A stretch of 64,000 bases of DNA, taken from Burhinus oedicnemus (taxonomy: Eukaryota > Chordata > Aves > Charadriiformes > Burhinidae). Positions 12,811 to 26,700 of the stretch are shown piece after piece; position 1 is the stretch's first letter, and each line of letters starts with the position of its first letter. Made by a program: the position numbers and the translations under genes. Below the pieces are notes generated by a model, which made no database searches, was not told where the DNA came from, and worked only from the letters and a program-made list of their open reading frames with translations. Where the stretch lies: assembly GCA_008921705.1 (NCBI GenBank), contig VFFE01009205.1, positions 2,292,229-2,356,228 of the forward strand, given 5' to 3'.

Positions 12811-14939
12811 TCCTTCCTTTCCTAGTGAGTGTTTCCTAGTAAGATGCAGAAACATATAGGTAACTCCCTTGAGACCGTTACATGTCTATCCATGGCTTCC
12901 AAGGAAGAAATTAAAAAGCTGCAGTGGGCTGTAATCAGTAAAAGTCCCCAGGCTGGTTACAGTTCCCTGGGCTGAGGAGATTGCACTGTAGCATTAAAAC
13001 TATTTCCCCCTGGCCCTTGGCACAGGTTGGGTTTTCCTAGGTTACCACATTTGTGTGTCTGAGGCCTCTAACTCTTCAGGGAATCATGTTCAAGAAATAA
13101 ATAAAAGAATCTGTCTTCCAAGAGTAGTGATTCCAAATCAGCCCTAACAGATGTGAGAATAACTTCTTGTGCCAGAAAAATAAAAAATTCACAGGAATAT
13201 GTTCCTGTTGGTTATTGCTCAGGGATAGAGACACTTTCAGATTTCATTCTAACTTAAATGACATGTACCATTGTTTAAAAAAAGCTCAAAATGAGCATAT
13301 ACATAGACATACAGATTTAAGTTAGCAAAATTATGTAGAGTTTTTCATAGGGTATTTGTACTTTTAGTAAAGTGCTTTAACGTGGACTGGATATTGTTTA
13401 GTTGCTCTTAATTTTCTTCTTCTCTTCTGCTTTCAAGAACAGACCTTACCATCCAATAAGGTGCAAGTTGATTTCCTGCAAAATAAAGAGATTCCTGAAC
13501 TACCAGCTATTTGCTTAAGCAGTAAAAGACAAAGATATTAACCTTTGCAAATCAAATCTTCTGCTTATGTTTTTTTCTTATGTAGACTTCAGAATACACT
13601 AAGCCATATAAAAAAGGTAACATTTGTGAATGTTTTCCTGCAAGGTACTGAAGTATGTGTTCTGCATCACATTTCATTACATTATTTTCTTGGCATTCAA
13701 AATACTGCTTTTTTCTAGGCAGCTTATTTGTAGCATCTGGATTTTTGAAAATAAAGAATCCACATTTCATAGTCAATAACATCTCAGGCCTTTTCAGTCT
13801 GTAGACGTTTGGGTAACAAAAACTTGGTATGGTTGGTGCTTCAGTTCAGCGAGTGCCAGAATTCTCCATTACTTGTGATTGATTTTTTTTTTAACATAGT
13901 GTGGTTCCATTTAAGAAGATGCTCTTCTGTAGACAGTACTTACCATCTTCACTACAGGAATGAGTTTAATGTTCTTCGGAGCAGAATCCTGAAAGCGTTT
14001 ATTTGAGTGGAATGGGCTGAATTGTCCTATCACATCAAGCAAGCGATGGTTAGTACATTGCCCAGCGGTGTGACAACTTTCAGGCTTTGAAAATACAGCC
14101 TTTAGGGCAGTTTATCTAACTGTGGTAACAGCAGAAGTTAGGATAGTTACCTGAAAGCTCAGTCTTTTAGTATTTCACAGCTGTTATTATTTTGGAGTCA
14201 CTGTTATTATCCCAGAGATCATTATTTCATTGTAACAGAGGTTCACATCAGAAAATCTGGAAGGTGGTGCTTCAAGGAGTTACTGTCTTGGCAAGTCATA
14301 AACAGATGTTTCAGTTCAAAGCTGGTGAGTGTGCTGTGTGGAGACACCAGTCAAATTCCATGTTACCGGAATATTCAAGGGACAAAAGACCTTTTCCAGC
14401 ACCTTTTGATCAGCTCCCTCTAATGAGAATTGCTGTTACGAGCATTACTGAAAACAGTATGTCAGTGGCACTGTCCTGGAAACGATCATCAGCAACTCCT
14501 AGCACAGCACGTTATGTCAGAAGTATTATAGCCAGCGTAATAGGTGTTAGGTAGAAAAAAATCTATCTGAGCACAGTTTAAACAAGCTGTAACAAGAACT
14601 AAGGCAGATTAAGCTACCACACTAAACGAGGAGGAGATACGCAATGAAATTATATCCTGAGGACAACATGTGTCAGGTGCAAATACATTAGTGCCTCTAA
14701 AGGAAAGCAGTGTGGGGCTTTTTTAAATTTTGTTTAAGTCTAATAAACAGTTGGCGTAACTAACTGGTTTGGCGATTCAGGGCTGATTGTCTGGGAGAAA
14801 AAAAAAAAAGGAACTTGAATATTAAAGTATCATAGTTAGAACTCAGCTGTGTAGACCGCAGAATCTGTGTACGTGGCATACACATTCACTGCTCTTGAGG
14901 AGTGCAGCAATGCCCACCTGCAAGTAGTTAACTACTGGC

Positions 14940-15376
14940 GAAAGCTGGTGAGGGGTCTGGAGCACAAGTCTGATGAGGAGCGGCTGAGGGAACTGGGGTT
15001 GTTTAGCCTGGAGAAGAGGAGGCTGAGGGGAGACCTTATCACTCTCTACAACTACCTGAAAGGAGGTTGTAGCCAGGTGGGGGTTAGTCTCTTCTCCCAC
15101 TAACAAGCGATAGGATGAGAGGAAATGGCCTCAAGTTGCACCAGGGGAGGTTTAGATTGGATATCAGGAAAAATTTCTTCACAGAAAGGGTTATCAAGCA
15201 CTGGAACAAGCTGCCCAGGGAAGCGGTTGAATTGCCATCCCTGGAGGTATTTGAAAGGCGAGTAGACGTGGTGCTGAGGGCCATGTTTTAGTGGTGGTTT
15301 TGGCAGTGTTAGGTTAATGGTTGGACTCAGTGATCTTAAAGGTCCCTCCCAACCTAGACGATTCCGTGATTCTATA
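14940..15376 (+). mobile_element. CR1 LINE 3' fragment, + strand
   Basis: The translated start reads [20 protein letters not shown] and then [13 protein letters not shown], the C-terminal end of CR1 ORF2. Downstream sequence ('ggatatcaggaaaaatttct', 'ctgcccagggaag', 'ctccctcccaacctag' type words) runs to a terminal 'ccgtgattctat'. The LYNYLKGG variant differs from the copy at 8951 and indicates another CR1 subfamily. It is inactive and 5'-truncated. Confidence 0.92.
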
Positions 15377-17816
15377 ACTATTGGACAAGCAGTTTTCAAA
15401 ATCTGGGCTTCTCTAAGCCATACCTGTGAATTAGACTGATGCAGACCCTCTGAAATCACTCTCCCCCATAGCCCAAGTTGTTCCAAGCATACTGAACTTA
15501 ACTTGGAAAGAATTCTTTCCTTTGCAGGAACTGGAAATATGCTAGGTAAAGCTCTCATGAAAGTCAGTGACTTTCTCGGCATGACGCTACCAAGTGCTTA
15601 AATTTTGAACCTGTGCACTGAAGTCTTTCCTTGCAAGCTTTTTTTATTGATGCACATTTCGTAACTGAATGGGTTCAGTATCACAATGTAGCATCACTGT
15701 ATTTGTTAAAAGAATCAATGTGTAGAAGTCCAATTTTGACCAAGGGAAGGCTGTAGCTGTGCATACATAATGATTGGAAGTCCAAGCCTGCATTGTATGT
15801 GCAGTCTGTTCTGACAGCAAGCGTTATTGTTCACTAGGTGGTTAGTTGGCCTTCTACCTTAAATGTACTACTTACTCTTTTTAATGTTACAGTTACTATT
15901 AAATGCTCTCCTAATCACTATTTCTGATGCCCTGCTAGTATAGCAAGCAGCTCTATAGCCCACTTAAAATACAAATGAGTTTTCTGTGTTTTTTCTCCTT
16001 GATGTCAGCTCGTATACCATAATGAAAAAGAGGAAGAGAATGACAGCTAAAGTTTTCTGCTGCTTTGTACTGAACAGTACTTAAAAAGTTTTACAGAAGG
16101 GACAAGAAAATTTACAAAGCCTTTATGAAAACATATTCCTTTATTTGTGCTTGATTTTTTTTCTCCTGGAATAGCTGTATCAGGAGGGGAGTTCAAGGAT
16201 CTTAATTTTTAATGTCTTCTCCAACAGTAAGAATATATCTCTTTGAATTTTGTGGAATTATTTTAATAACTTCACACCTTTTATAAAATTTCAGATTTTT
16301 GCCATTGTTATAACCTCTGCTAATGAAAATGTCCATTAAAGTGCCACGAATATTTTAAATACATATTCATGCTGTGCTTGAAATCCTGCACATCATTTTC
16401 TAAACTAAGCCATTAGCATTGATAGATACTGTTATTTTGTGCATGTCAAATTTAACCACTGCAGAATACCTATATACAGTAATAAAAACATCGGAGTTTA
16501 GTGCTGTCTATACACACAGCTCTCAGTATCTCTTTTGACGGTTGATAACAATCATGCTGCTAGATATGTTTTTCACTGTATAATGCGGAACACAGGTCAC
16601 TATTGGTAAACCTACTCTAATCATGGCTTCTCAGAACACAAATCCATTAACCTGTAGCGATAACCCTGCTGCAAAGACTCAACACAAACAATGCTGCGCT
16701 ATAAATGATAGAGTTCATGGCTGAACTGTATTCGAAAGGGCATTCTGAATAAAGTTAAAAAAGTAATGTGGAAGAAAATTTAATGAAATTTAAGATGAAT
16801 TGCCTGCTGTCAAGGTACAACTGAAGTTTCTACTCAGAGAAAGGCTAATTCCAAGTAGAATATCGCACTGATGTATGCATAGCCTAACTCAAGCAATATC
16901 GAATACTTTTGCTTCTTTTTTTCTGAAGGTGTTTAGCAAATACTTTTACAGGTTGCTTCAGTGTCACTCAGTCTCGAAGGACTGAAGAGCCACTTCATCA
17001 TCAAGAGCCATAGAATAATTCTGGCATGACAGATGATGGTGATGGTAAAGCTGACATTATCATAACACATCGTCATCACTTTTGATGAAACGTTCTACAG
17101 CAAACATCAGCTAGCTGAGGTGAAAATCTGCTTCACTTCTTGTTTGACTCCACTTCATGGAATATTTGTTGTTTGCTTGGGGTTTTTTCCCCTCTTAATG
17201 CTAGCATATAGGGATTCTCCCTATACATCTGTATCTCAGAAGCAGATGACATGATTGCTTTTTCCTTAACCAGGTCTTCCGAGACCCAAGGGTAGTTTCT
17301 CTGACACACCTTCTTAGACTTTCATGTTACATTATCCCTCTTGCTATACATAGGATCATCTTTAGGGCTGTGCTGAGATACCTCTCTCACTTTTGTTTTT
17401 TTTCAACAAGCTCCTTGAAAACTGTCTCAGGCCTCTCTTTTTTGTTCTTTAGTGTTTTGATTTTTCTAGCTCCCAACCTTGGCAAAACTATTGTTTTAAT
17501 CTTGTTGGAATCAGGCTTCATTCAGGAACTGAATTCGGTAAAATACTGAAAAGTCATTGTCATCTTGTAACCAGAGACTCTGTTTAGAGCAGTTTGTTTC
17601 ATTATTAACTTGATATTAATCTTTTGGAAGAAGTCACCTCAGACAAAGAGAACTGTGGTAGATAATGGACATGTGGCTGATTTTGAGAACCACTGAATCT
17701 ATAAGCTGATCTTTCCAAGTTGCTTTATGTTGAGAATCAACTGTCTGCAGCAGCCGTAGGCTGAACTATAGGTGAAACCCACTTGCGAAGTTTTTTTAAT
17801 CTCTCTGTCATCGCAG

Positions 17817-18009
17817 AGACATTTTTTCATTCTTGAGAAGAATCTGTTCATAGAAAGAAAATGGGCAAGGCCTGTGTCGCCAGTGAAGGAAACGTGACAA
17901 ACTTTGAACTTGGAATCAGTGCAGAGGGCCTGAAATCTTCAGCATCTCAGACAAGCAAGGAAGAGAGACCCCATTTTGTTCCTTCCAAAGAGAGGCGCAG
18001 CGTGTACCG
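17817..18009 (+). other. Exon-like segment with short ORF in intron 1 (unrecognised)
   Basis: A pyrimidine-rich tract ending CATCGCAG forms a good acceptor at 17816, and ACCG|GTAAGG forms a good donor at 18009/18010. Between them, ATG at 17861 has strong Kozak context (AAAATGG) and opens 50 codons, beginning MGKACVASEGNVTNFELGIS, to a TAA that overlaps the donor. I do not recognise the peptide and see no domain. Spliced to TOX3 exon 2 it would be out of frame and hit a stop within about eight codons, so in TOX3 it could only be 5' UTR with an upstream ORF. It could equally belong to a lncRNA or be chance. GC content is higher than its surroundings. Confidence 0.25.
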
Positions 18010-18026
18010 GTAAGGGCATTTGCAGT

Positions 18027-18066
18027 CACAGGTACTAATGCAGATACACAGGTACTAATGCAGATA
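18027..18066. repeat. Perfect 20-bp tandem duplication
   Basis: Two adjacent identical copies of a 20-base unit (cacaggtactaatgcagata). The array starts 12 bases after the GTAAGG donor of the exon-like segment. It is probably a recent local slippage event. Confidence 0.9.
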
Positions 18067-21000
18067 ATACTAATACAGCCTAATACTGGGTTGGCTCAGG
18101 TGAAACCTAGTGCCACCGATGGCTTTCTTGTGAATTGTCCATTGTCTTGTAAAAGCCTGATGAACGTGTTGCCAGGGACTGTTGTGTGATTGCTCGAATG
18201 CTAATGTAAGAACATATAATTATGATTAAAAAGAAGCTCAGATCAGCATTCCAGCTCATAGACAAGCATCTCGTGTTGTGCAGGGAAGTGCACCGTTTTA
18301 TCAGCGATTACTTAGTTGCTATCTGTAATGCGTTCTATAGTCCTGAAATTAATGTACCTACCATAAATACACCTATGCCAGGTCGTGATTTTAAATTTTG
18401 CACATCTGTTAATAATTATTCTTGTCCACACTTTTGGAAATGTTATCAGTATTTCAGCATAGTTTCCGATACTTGCAGAATCCTGCAAAAGAATGACAGA
18501 AAATAAGATGTTCTGTGTTTTCCCTTGAAGTCAGATGCAGTTTGAATGCTTTTAAAAAGGAAAGTAAAAATTCTAGTGCTATAAAATTCAACTCACCACG
18601 ACTGAAATATCTGTTTATGAAAGGACTCTATTTAGTTTGTATAAAAGAAGTCTCTGGTAATTTTCTGGTGATCACAGTGAAATCCATCTTACCTCAGTAC
18701 CACAGGTTCGTATTTTCTGTTTGATTCTGCAGTCTTTACTTGCATTCAGCAATGTTTTCCTGCATGAGTAAGTCCCTGGTGTGCTTAGCAGCTGTATGGA
18801 ACCACTCATGTAAGACCTGATCAACATGAAAAAGGAACTTACTGCCTAAAAGAAATCTATGTGGGTGTATTTTAATTGCTACATTACCATGACAGTCTAC
18901 AATATTTATAATTCTGAAGACTTCTTTGAAAAAAAGAAGGATAAGCGGCTTGTGTGCAATAGAAAAGCGGAGTCAATACATCAGATGTTTGTCAGATAAA
19001 CATTGTAGATCTACCCTAACGAAGGTATTGGAATTGCATGAATGTCTGAGATAGTTTTGTCAGAAACTTAACGCCTTTTGGTGCCGTTAGCCTTTCTGAT
19101 TTCCCTAAGTGATCATAAAGGTATAAACAGTCTTTCTAGGAGGTCTCTAAGAATCCTGTTAGGAGCTTTTTATTATACTGGCAAATTCCTATTGAATTGG
19201 CATTCATTTTCACTATTACAGAATAATCAAATCAGTGCTGTTATTATTATACTGTTGAAACAGAAAATAATGGGGATGTAATGTAAAACTGCTAATGTGA
19301 TGAAGCGTTCTTATTATGTTAGGTTACAAATGCTATGGCTGCTCGTTCCAGCTTGCTTCAGGCAGTGATCGAGGGAAGAAATGGAGGGTGTTTCGTTTGT
19401 GGCCAGAGGTTACATACATTCTCATTTGAATGGGTAATTGTCTTTTGATGGCGGAAAGGGTGATTTGCTGTGCCCACTTGCACTTTCTGCCAGGCTGCAT
19501 TGTTGGTTCTGGACTGTAAGAACACTACTGTTCCTACTGTCACACGTACGGTGCTGCAATCTCCTTTCTCAATCATGACTAGCATCCGATGGTTCTCTCT
19601 CCAGAAGAAATGGCTCGTATATTCTTTTATGTTCATGTGAGCTTTTTTCCAAAAGGGAATAGAGCTTTTAGAGTACATTGTTAGAAAGTACAACAAGCCC
19701 CCTGAAGGTTCAAATTTGACAGGGATGTTAGGAGGCAGGTCAAGTGACTGCCTAATGAAGATGAATGGAGAAGATTGCTGGTACAAGAATCACGTGGTGG
19801 GCGCTTAGCCCAGGTTGCTGAAAGTGTGATGGAATCTCACAGCTTCATTTATCAGTGTCATATTTGGGCTAAAAGTGAGCAGTATTGTTCTCATTTCTTC
19901 CAGATGGATAGGTCAACTTTAATATTTATTGCTCTTGTAGAACATTTGTTTGATGTATTTCCATTAGCTAGGCAATAATAGAAAAGCAGTGGAGAGAAAC
20001 ATAAAACAGCTCCCTTCCTCTTCGGCTGAAATATGGCACACACTAATGTATAAATATTTCTAAGACTGTCACTGATTTTTTTTTTTTTTTGATGACATGA
20101 TCATATATATTAAGGAGTTTTATAAAAATAATGGGAAAAACTGCATCAAGGAAATATAAAATATTTGACTTGGTGTGTGACTTAATCTTTTAACTTTTCA
20201 TGAGCTTATAGCACCTTTCAGGAGTGGCTTTTGCTTAAGAATGTCAACTTTATATATAGAGAGAAGACACAGTAACACTGTATTTGAATGAGTGTTGTAA
20301 GACTGGAAGTATTTTAGCAAAATCAACTTACAATTTTGGATTTCTTAAATGGAATATAAAGATGTTTGTTCCTGTCATCTTTTTTCTTCATTTCTGTCAT
20401 TGTTAATTACTGTTTCTATGATGGGAAAAGACCGCTTAATCTGGGTTGATGTGAAGTTTTAAATAAATAAGGGATCTAACCATTACAAAATGGTGGCTTG
20501 TAGCTAATAGTGGTAACCCCTGGTTACTGTTTATTAACTGCTTTTTCCCCCATTTAGAGGAATCAGGTTCAAGGTGTTTGACATACCTTATTTTATACTG
20601 TGGAAGGAAACTTAGCTGTTTGTGAAGCAGGTGTTGTGTTAAGTGCAGTGCAAACATCCTAGCCATATGTTTCTATAATTTAAATTAATTTGGTACAGTC
20701 ATACTGTTAATCTTTAGTGACTTGTTGATTGGCATTTTGCAGACATATTTCTGGAAGGCACCCAATACCATTTTCTGTAGCCTTTCTGGCAGTAGCAGAG
20801 AGTAACATTTCCACAAATTGGAATCTTGTACAGCTCTGGGAAGGGAGCCAAGATTTAAATTAGACAATAACCTCTGCTCTGTATATAGCTTCTATTCTTC
20901 AGCTGTAGGGAAAGTGATTTGTTTAATACAGTCAGCTCTGTAGCATATAATAGACTGATATATGAGTCACTGCTTGGCAATGTGTGTTTCTTAAATTTAT

Positions 21001-23615
21001 ATAGATTGAACAACTAGTTGGTAATGTACTTAGTTACAGTTGTGCAAACAATAACTATTAGCAGAGCTGAACAAACCTAGAAAAAAATTGTATTTGGTTG
21101 GTGTTTGCTAAGGATTCTGCAGAACTGTTGGATTGTAGAACAGTCCTTCTCTTCAGGTGCAGAGGAAACAATTTCAGAAGCATGAATATTGTTTGAGCCT
21201 TGGGAAATCAGTAATAAAGCTTCTACATTGCAGTTTAACGTTTCTTACATTTTGTATATGAACATGTGTACACAATGTTCCTTAAAAATTAAACTTCGCA
21301 TCAGTCTATGTTGTAGCTACATAATTAGGTTGCAGCTCTTTTTGTTTTGCCCTTGTATATTTTTTTTCTCCCTTCATGTTAAAATCTGTTGCTGTCAATT
21401 GATATCTGCGAATGCAAAGAATTCTTTTCTTTCCAAACAGCAAGGATCTTTTCTTAAAAGGAGAGCTCTTTACACTATTCGGTTCATGTTTATTTAAAAG
21501 CTTAAAATCATTAGACCGAATCTCACTTTTTGTCCAAGAGAAAATTGATTTTGCTAACAAAAATGGTGTGGGCCTGAAAGAGAATATTTGGAAATATGCA
21601 AATAAGTAGAGATAGAAATCTGTTTGAGCAGCTGAACAAAGCAATCAAATTTTTCCCATTGAAAGTTTATTTAGCTTCATTGTGAACATTTTTGAACAAA
21701 ATTATAAACTGCTGTTAGTGAAATACTTCTTTTTATAGGGAAAAGGGGATTCTTTTTAAGCAGAACTATTTTTAATACTCTACATTTTTCTGCCAGGTCT
21801 TGTATTTACCAAATAAAGCACATTGTAAATATTGAACAATACACAGATATATTTCTTAACAGTTTATAGTATGCTGCATATTCTGGGTGGGTTCCAAGCA
21901 GTAGTTAGTATAAATGATATGCCAATCAAAATTATTTTTGCAACTATAACCTGTTATAATGCAGTCTCTTATCTGAAGCGTCAACTTGATATAAGCCAGA
22001 TCTCTTTTCTTAAGGTTTAACTCTTACATGTATAATTTCCCTTGTCCTGAACTAATCCTGCTTCTGTCCCGTAAGCTTCTTGGTAGATGCATGATAGCAA
22101 AATGTGATTTATCTGCTGGTTATATAAATCTTAATCATCACTGCTTCCATTACGTCATGTGCATTTTATTCCTTAGTCAGGAGTGAATTGTGTAAAGAAT
22201 ATCTGACGTACTTCAATGAGTGAATAAGATTTGTAAATGTCCAACATGCCCCTTCTGGGCCAGTTCTCTACTAATGCAGCTTCTGTGTAAAAGCTGACTT
22301 TTTCAAAAAAAGTGCCCTGGAGCCGGCCAGAGTACTGAACATTTGACCATTTCTATTGGTAAATAAATGTGAGGTTTCATAATTTGCCCAGTTTGTCATT
22401 ATAGCTAGCTTAAGGAGTTCCTTCCTCAGCTCTTCATTCCTGCCCCAGGTGAAAAAGAAACTTTAATTGCATTTACCTCCCCAAATCCTAATGAGTTCAG
22501 TCTTTGTTTTTTGCAGTGGAACCTCAAAACCAGTTGTATCTGCATAAGCAAAGGGATACTGCATTATAGAGAAAAGAACTAAACAAACAAGTGGGTGGAC
22601 GTTTGAAACATGATGCATGACGAGATCTTCTTTGGAACCTGAGGTCACTGAATGACGTGGCTGCAGGTGCTGGTGTTGACATTGTGACTTCCAGTCACTG
22701 GAATGTCCTTCAGCTTGGTACCCACTGCTGCTGATAGCTGAAATGGAATCCTGCATATAACCATTCTGTGGAAGCTGGAGATGCTGTAAATCTCCTTCAT
22801 TGTTGTTGATGCTCATTCTAAAGGTTGACGGCTCTGTTTAGATGACCCGGGAACTTCTGCTGTGAGGGGAGTGTGTGAAATTGCCATTTTAAAATTCTGA
22901 TAATTAAAAAATCCATTAGTGAAGTTGAAGCACTGTGATGTTCACAAGCTGAATACCGTTCTTTATCTCTGAAGGAGAAAGAGGTTACTGAGCCAGCAGC
23001 ATGGGTTGTGCTTCAAGCGGGGATGAAGAGACCAGAAAGGAGCCTGACTTTCCCCAGATATATGTTTATGGAGCAAAATGTAGGAAAAGTGAACACAGTA
23101 GAAAGAGAATTTGCATTTGAGAATGGTGAAGGATTTATAGAGGAAACGTTAAGACTTGCCATATTTACCGAGATTGGGTATTCTTTCATCTTAGTATTCT
23201 TTTTATGAAGCATTTAGTGTGTGCATCTCTGTAAGGAATGTAATCAATACGTGCACCCTCACTCGCTCCTTATCCCCTTTTCATGTGTGCGTGGTTAAAT
23301 ATTACAACATGGCAGAAACTTTTTTCTTATCTCAGAAGATGATATATTTATATGTTGACATGAAAATTGATAGCCTTTTTATTTTTTTTATAGTAGTTAG
23401 TTTAGCTACAGATGATATTCCAGTTACTGGAATATAGCACACCACCACCATCTGAATCCAATGGTACAGCATGATTTATGTTGGCAAATAACCCTTAACC
23501 GTTTTTCTCCCTGGTGAGTACCATTGCAGATTTCTGGTTTTTCTAGATGACCCTTACACAAATTATTGTTTGCATTTTGATTTTATGAGAGATGTGGGAG
23601 TTTTGCATTTTGGGG

Positions 23616-23702
23616 AGTGTGTGTGTGTGTACACATATATAGATACACACACACCCCACCCCCCCCAAATATATATATACACCAAATATATATACATATA
23701 CC
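23616..23702. repeat. GT/AC/AT microsatellite cluster
   Basis: A (GT)n run is followed by (AC)n, a C-rich stretch (CCCCACCCCCCCC) and several short (AT)n and ATAC runs. It is a compound simple repeat, likely length-polymorphic. Confidence 0.85.
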
Positions 23703-23740
23703 AAACACCTCCACATACAGATATATAAGTGGAGGTGTTT
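23703..23740. repeat. Perfect 12-bp inverted repeat (hairpin)
   Basis: AAACACCTCCAC at 23703-23714 pairs exactly with GTGGAGGTGTTT at 23729-23740 around a 14-base AT-rich loop. It abuts the microsatellite cluster. It could form a cruciform or RNA hairpin, but the stem is too short for a miRNA precursor. Confidence 0.9.
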
Positions 23741-26700
23741 CTTATAACCAGTGGTTTGTCTACACGGTTGGATGAAGGTGAGATAATAGCACTGGAAGAG
23801 ATTCCTCTGTAATCTACTGTGGTTTCAGTGGTGGTAAGGAAGGTCCCATACAGACATGGTGTGAAGGATTATCATGGGCATGTTACCCAGAGTTTCCCGT
23901 GAATATATTTGAGCATGGACATGGACAACTGTTCCATGCTGTTAGGAAGGCAAAAACATAAGATTGTATGGGAGACAAAGGAAAAAGACCTTTTTCTCTA
24001 AAACTGTTAGCGGTCTGGAACGATGAGATGAACTTAAATTTCATAGTCACTGTTACAAGATGTCCATTTTTTCAAAATACGAAAAAATGTCATTCATATG
24101 AAAATCTATGTAAATACATATGCTTTGAATTGCTACTAGATGCTCTCAAACTCATGCTTTACAAGATACCACAAACTTCTAAACCTTTTTTCTTTTAATT
24201 TTGAATACCTCTCATTTGCATTAATCTTTCCTCAGAGTTTATTTTCATCCCTTTTCTCATACCAGCTTTCAGTTTATCTTTTCCTTACCTATCTGATAAG
24301 CTAATTTTTATTATTCTGCTCTGATAATCATTGTCTTACTGTACTGTTCTACAGGCCTTTCTTCCACCCTTTCTCTGCCTCCTGCTAGCCAGCACATGTA
24401 CATCATTTTATAGCCCTTGTATATCCTTTTATTCCTCTCAAAACCAGACTATGTATATCATATTTGACAATTCATTTCTCGCATTAAAATACATATGTAT
24501 ATGTTTATGTCATTCTTAACAAGTTTTGAAAATACCATTGAGCAACCTTGTTTTGATTAGCAAAGGAAATCTCTTTCACTGGAAACTGTTATAATAATTC
24601 CAGGGCAGATCAGGCAAGCAATTATAGGCAAAACCATTATCTTGAGGATGGTTTGGTGTGGGTTTCTTGTTTTTTTGTTTTTTTTGTTTGTTTGTTTTTT
24701 TAAATCTAAAAATCACTGGACAGTAACATATTATCAGAAATTATTCTAGATGCTTATACAAATGAAGAGAAAATAATGATTTATAATACCATTTAGTTTT
24801 TTACTGTGACCAATTAGTTATTTCCCCACTCTTGGTTGGTATTTTCCTCTTTTGGTGGCAAGAGAGCTGCCACAACATCATGTGCTAGTCCTGTGTTCCT
24901 GCCTTCTTTGTTGTGTTCACACTAACAGTGTGCAGTGTCTCCCAATTCACGTAGAAAAAATTACTGAGAAATTTTATGGTAGAGCAAAATCTGCCCTGTT
25001 TTGCAGACAATGAAGCAACCAACCTTGTGGATTTTCTGTGATTTGTTCTTACTATGAACGTATAAAGCAATTGTCATGTCTTGTGCTCCCTTGCATGGTT
25101 TTGCATCCTTTCGCTTTCTCACCAAAACTGGATGTGGGATTAGTAGCTCTCAACTCTCATGCAACTTTGATATCACAGAAACATAATGTGTCTGTGTCGT
25201 AAAACTTGGCTAAAGTTATTGTGTGATCCAAAATATAATGCAGTAATGAGAGAGCTTTAGCCCTGGGTATTTGGAAAAAAAAAAAACCCTGAATATATAG
25301 GATTTTCTGAGAGTGCACTGAATACTGGTTTCTATGCAAAGATTTCTGATCTCTGGGAAATTTTCTGTTCTAAAAGTGGGATGGAATGATAAGGTTCAGG
25401 ATATAAAATAAAAATGAGAGAACTCCCAGTAGTCTGCAGCTAGTTGTAGTGGGCATCTGCCTGCCAGAAGCACACAGTCGTGGTACAAAGTATTATTTGG
25501 TTTGATCAGAATGGTTTCTGTATCAAAAATACTGTCCCAGAGACGCTCGAAGAAATGTTTCTGTAGAGTTCAGTTCTCCATCATGACATCAGCTGATAAG
25601 GAAAACTTAAGAGTGCTACATTAATATAAGCTTGTGAGTTTTCCCATTTGACATCCAATCATTAACCTGGCTTGTAATTAATAGGTATTCCTAGGAATAT
25701 CTTGCATAGTTTCTGAACATTTAGACAAAGAATGTTCATGAAGAGATTACAGCTAATTCATACATCTAGTATGAATACACAGTAAAGCTAAATCTGGTTA
25801 TATTAAATTCAACCAAGAAGTATTGAACTTCTTGCACATCTTTGGTGTGAATAGCATAAGACACTGAATTGTCTCAGTCCACTAAATTAGGAGAGTATTT
25901 TCAGAGCCTGAGTTGTGAGCTGTGGAACAGCTTGGCAGCAGAAATGCCACTAGGATCTAGTGTCTCTCATACTTCAATAAAAGAAACTCAAGAATTTGCA
26001 TGTATGAAAGCTCCGGCTTGCTTACATAGAGACACAAAGTGTAGCACTTGACTATTCAAGAGAGCTTTTATTACCATTTTTAGGCATATATTAAAAAACA
26101 TTTTTTTTTCTATGGCATCTGAAAATTATGAGGAGAAATTACATTGCTGAAATGCCTGGTGTGCTTCTTAATATGCACTTAATTCTAACGCTAATTAGTC
26201 GTTAGTGTTTTGAACCATCAGTGCTGAAGATCACCTGAAGACTTGGGAGGCCTGGCTTTCACATGGTGCTAGACATTTCCAGCCCTACATTTCTGAGGAT
26301 ATTGGCCAGGTTGCATTTGAAATAAGATTATAAACAGAGCAACCTGGATTTTCTTAACCATCATTAATTTGCTTAATATAAGTTTGCAATATTTTAACAT
26401 TGGGCTTTTCTTGGTTTTTTATTTTATCACTGGGGGTGAAGGTTTTGATTGAAACTTTATTCATTTCGCTTGTCATAAATGGAATTTGCTGTGTACACTT
26501 TGTGTGCCCTCAACTCTCAGCAGAACCTCAGGGGCTGCAATCAATATTAGAAGTAATTTCTGTGCCCACTTACAAGAAGAAATACACTGACCCAATTAAG
26601 TGAAGAAAACGCTAGACTGTAGTAATGGATGAAAATGCAATTAAAGTAGGTTACTCACCTACAAAATAAGGTTTCTGCTGCCCAAAACGTTGCCTTTAGG

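Larger units (their letters stand above)
7985..14939. other. Non-coding interval between and around repeats
   Basis: The interval contains the two minus-strand CR1 copies and the minus-strand MIR relic. It also holds an AT-dinucleotide patch near 8038-8082 and a small CAG/CTG inverted pair near 11399-11418. Otherwise I see no exon or RNA gene. Confidence 0.6.
15377..23615. other. Non-coding interval
   Basis: The exon-like segment at 17817 is the only candidate of note. A minus-strand open frame of 142 codons at 19358-19786 shows no domain and is about the length expected once by chance in 64 kb of both strands. Confidence 0.55.

Noticed and set aside
15100..15582. Minus-strand 160-codon frame
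   Set aside because: Antisense to the + strand CR1 copy at 14940-15376; no domain.
17030..17090. GATGATGG / CATCGTCATCAC imperfect inverted pair as a miRNA-like hairpin
   Set aside because: Pairing is short and interrupted; no stable precursor-length stem.
19358..19786. Minus-strand 142-codon frame outside known repeats
   Set aside because: No recognisable domain. With roughly 6% stop codons per frame, about one frame this long is expected by chance in 64 kb read both ways.
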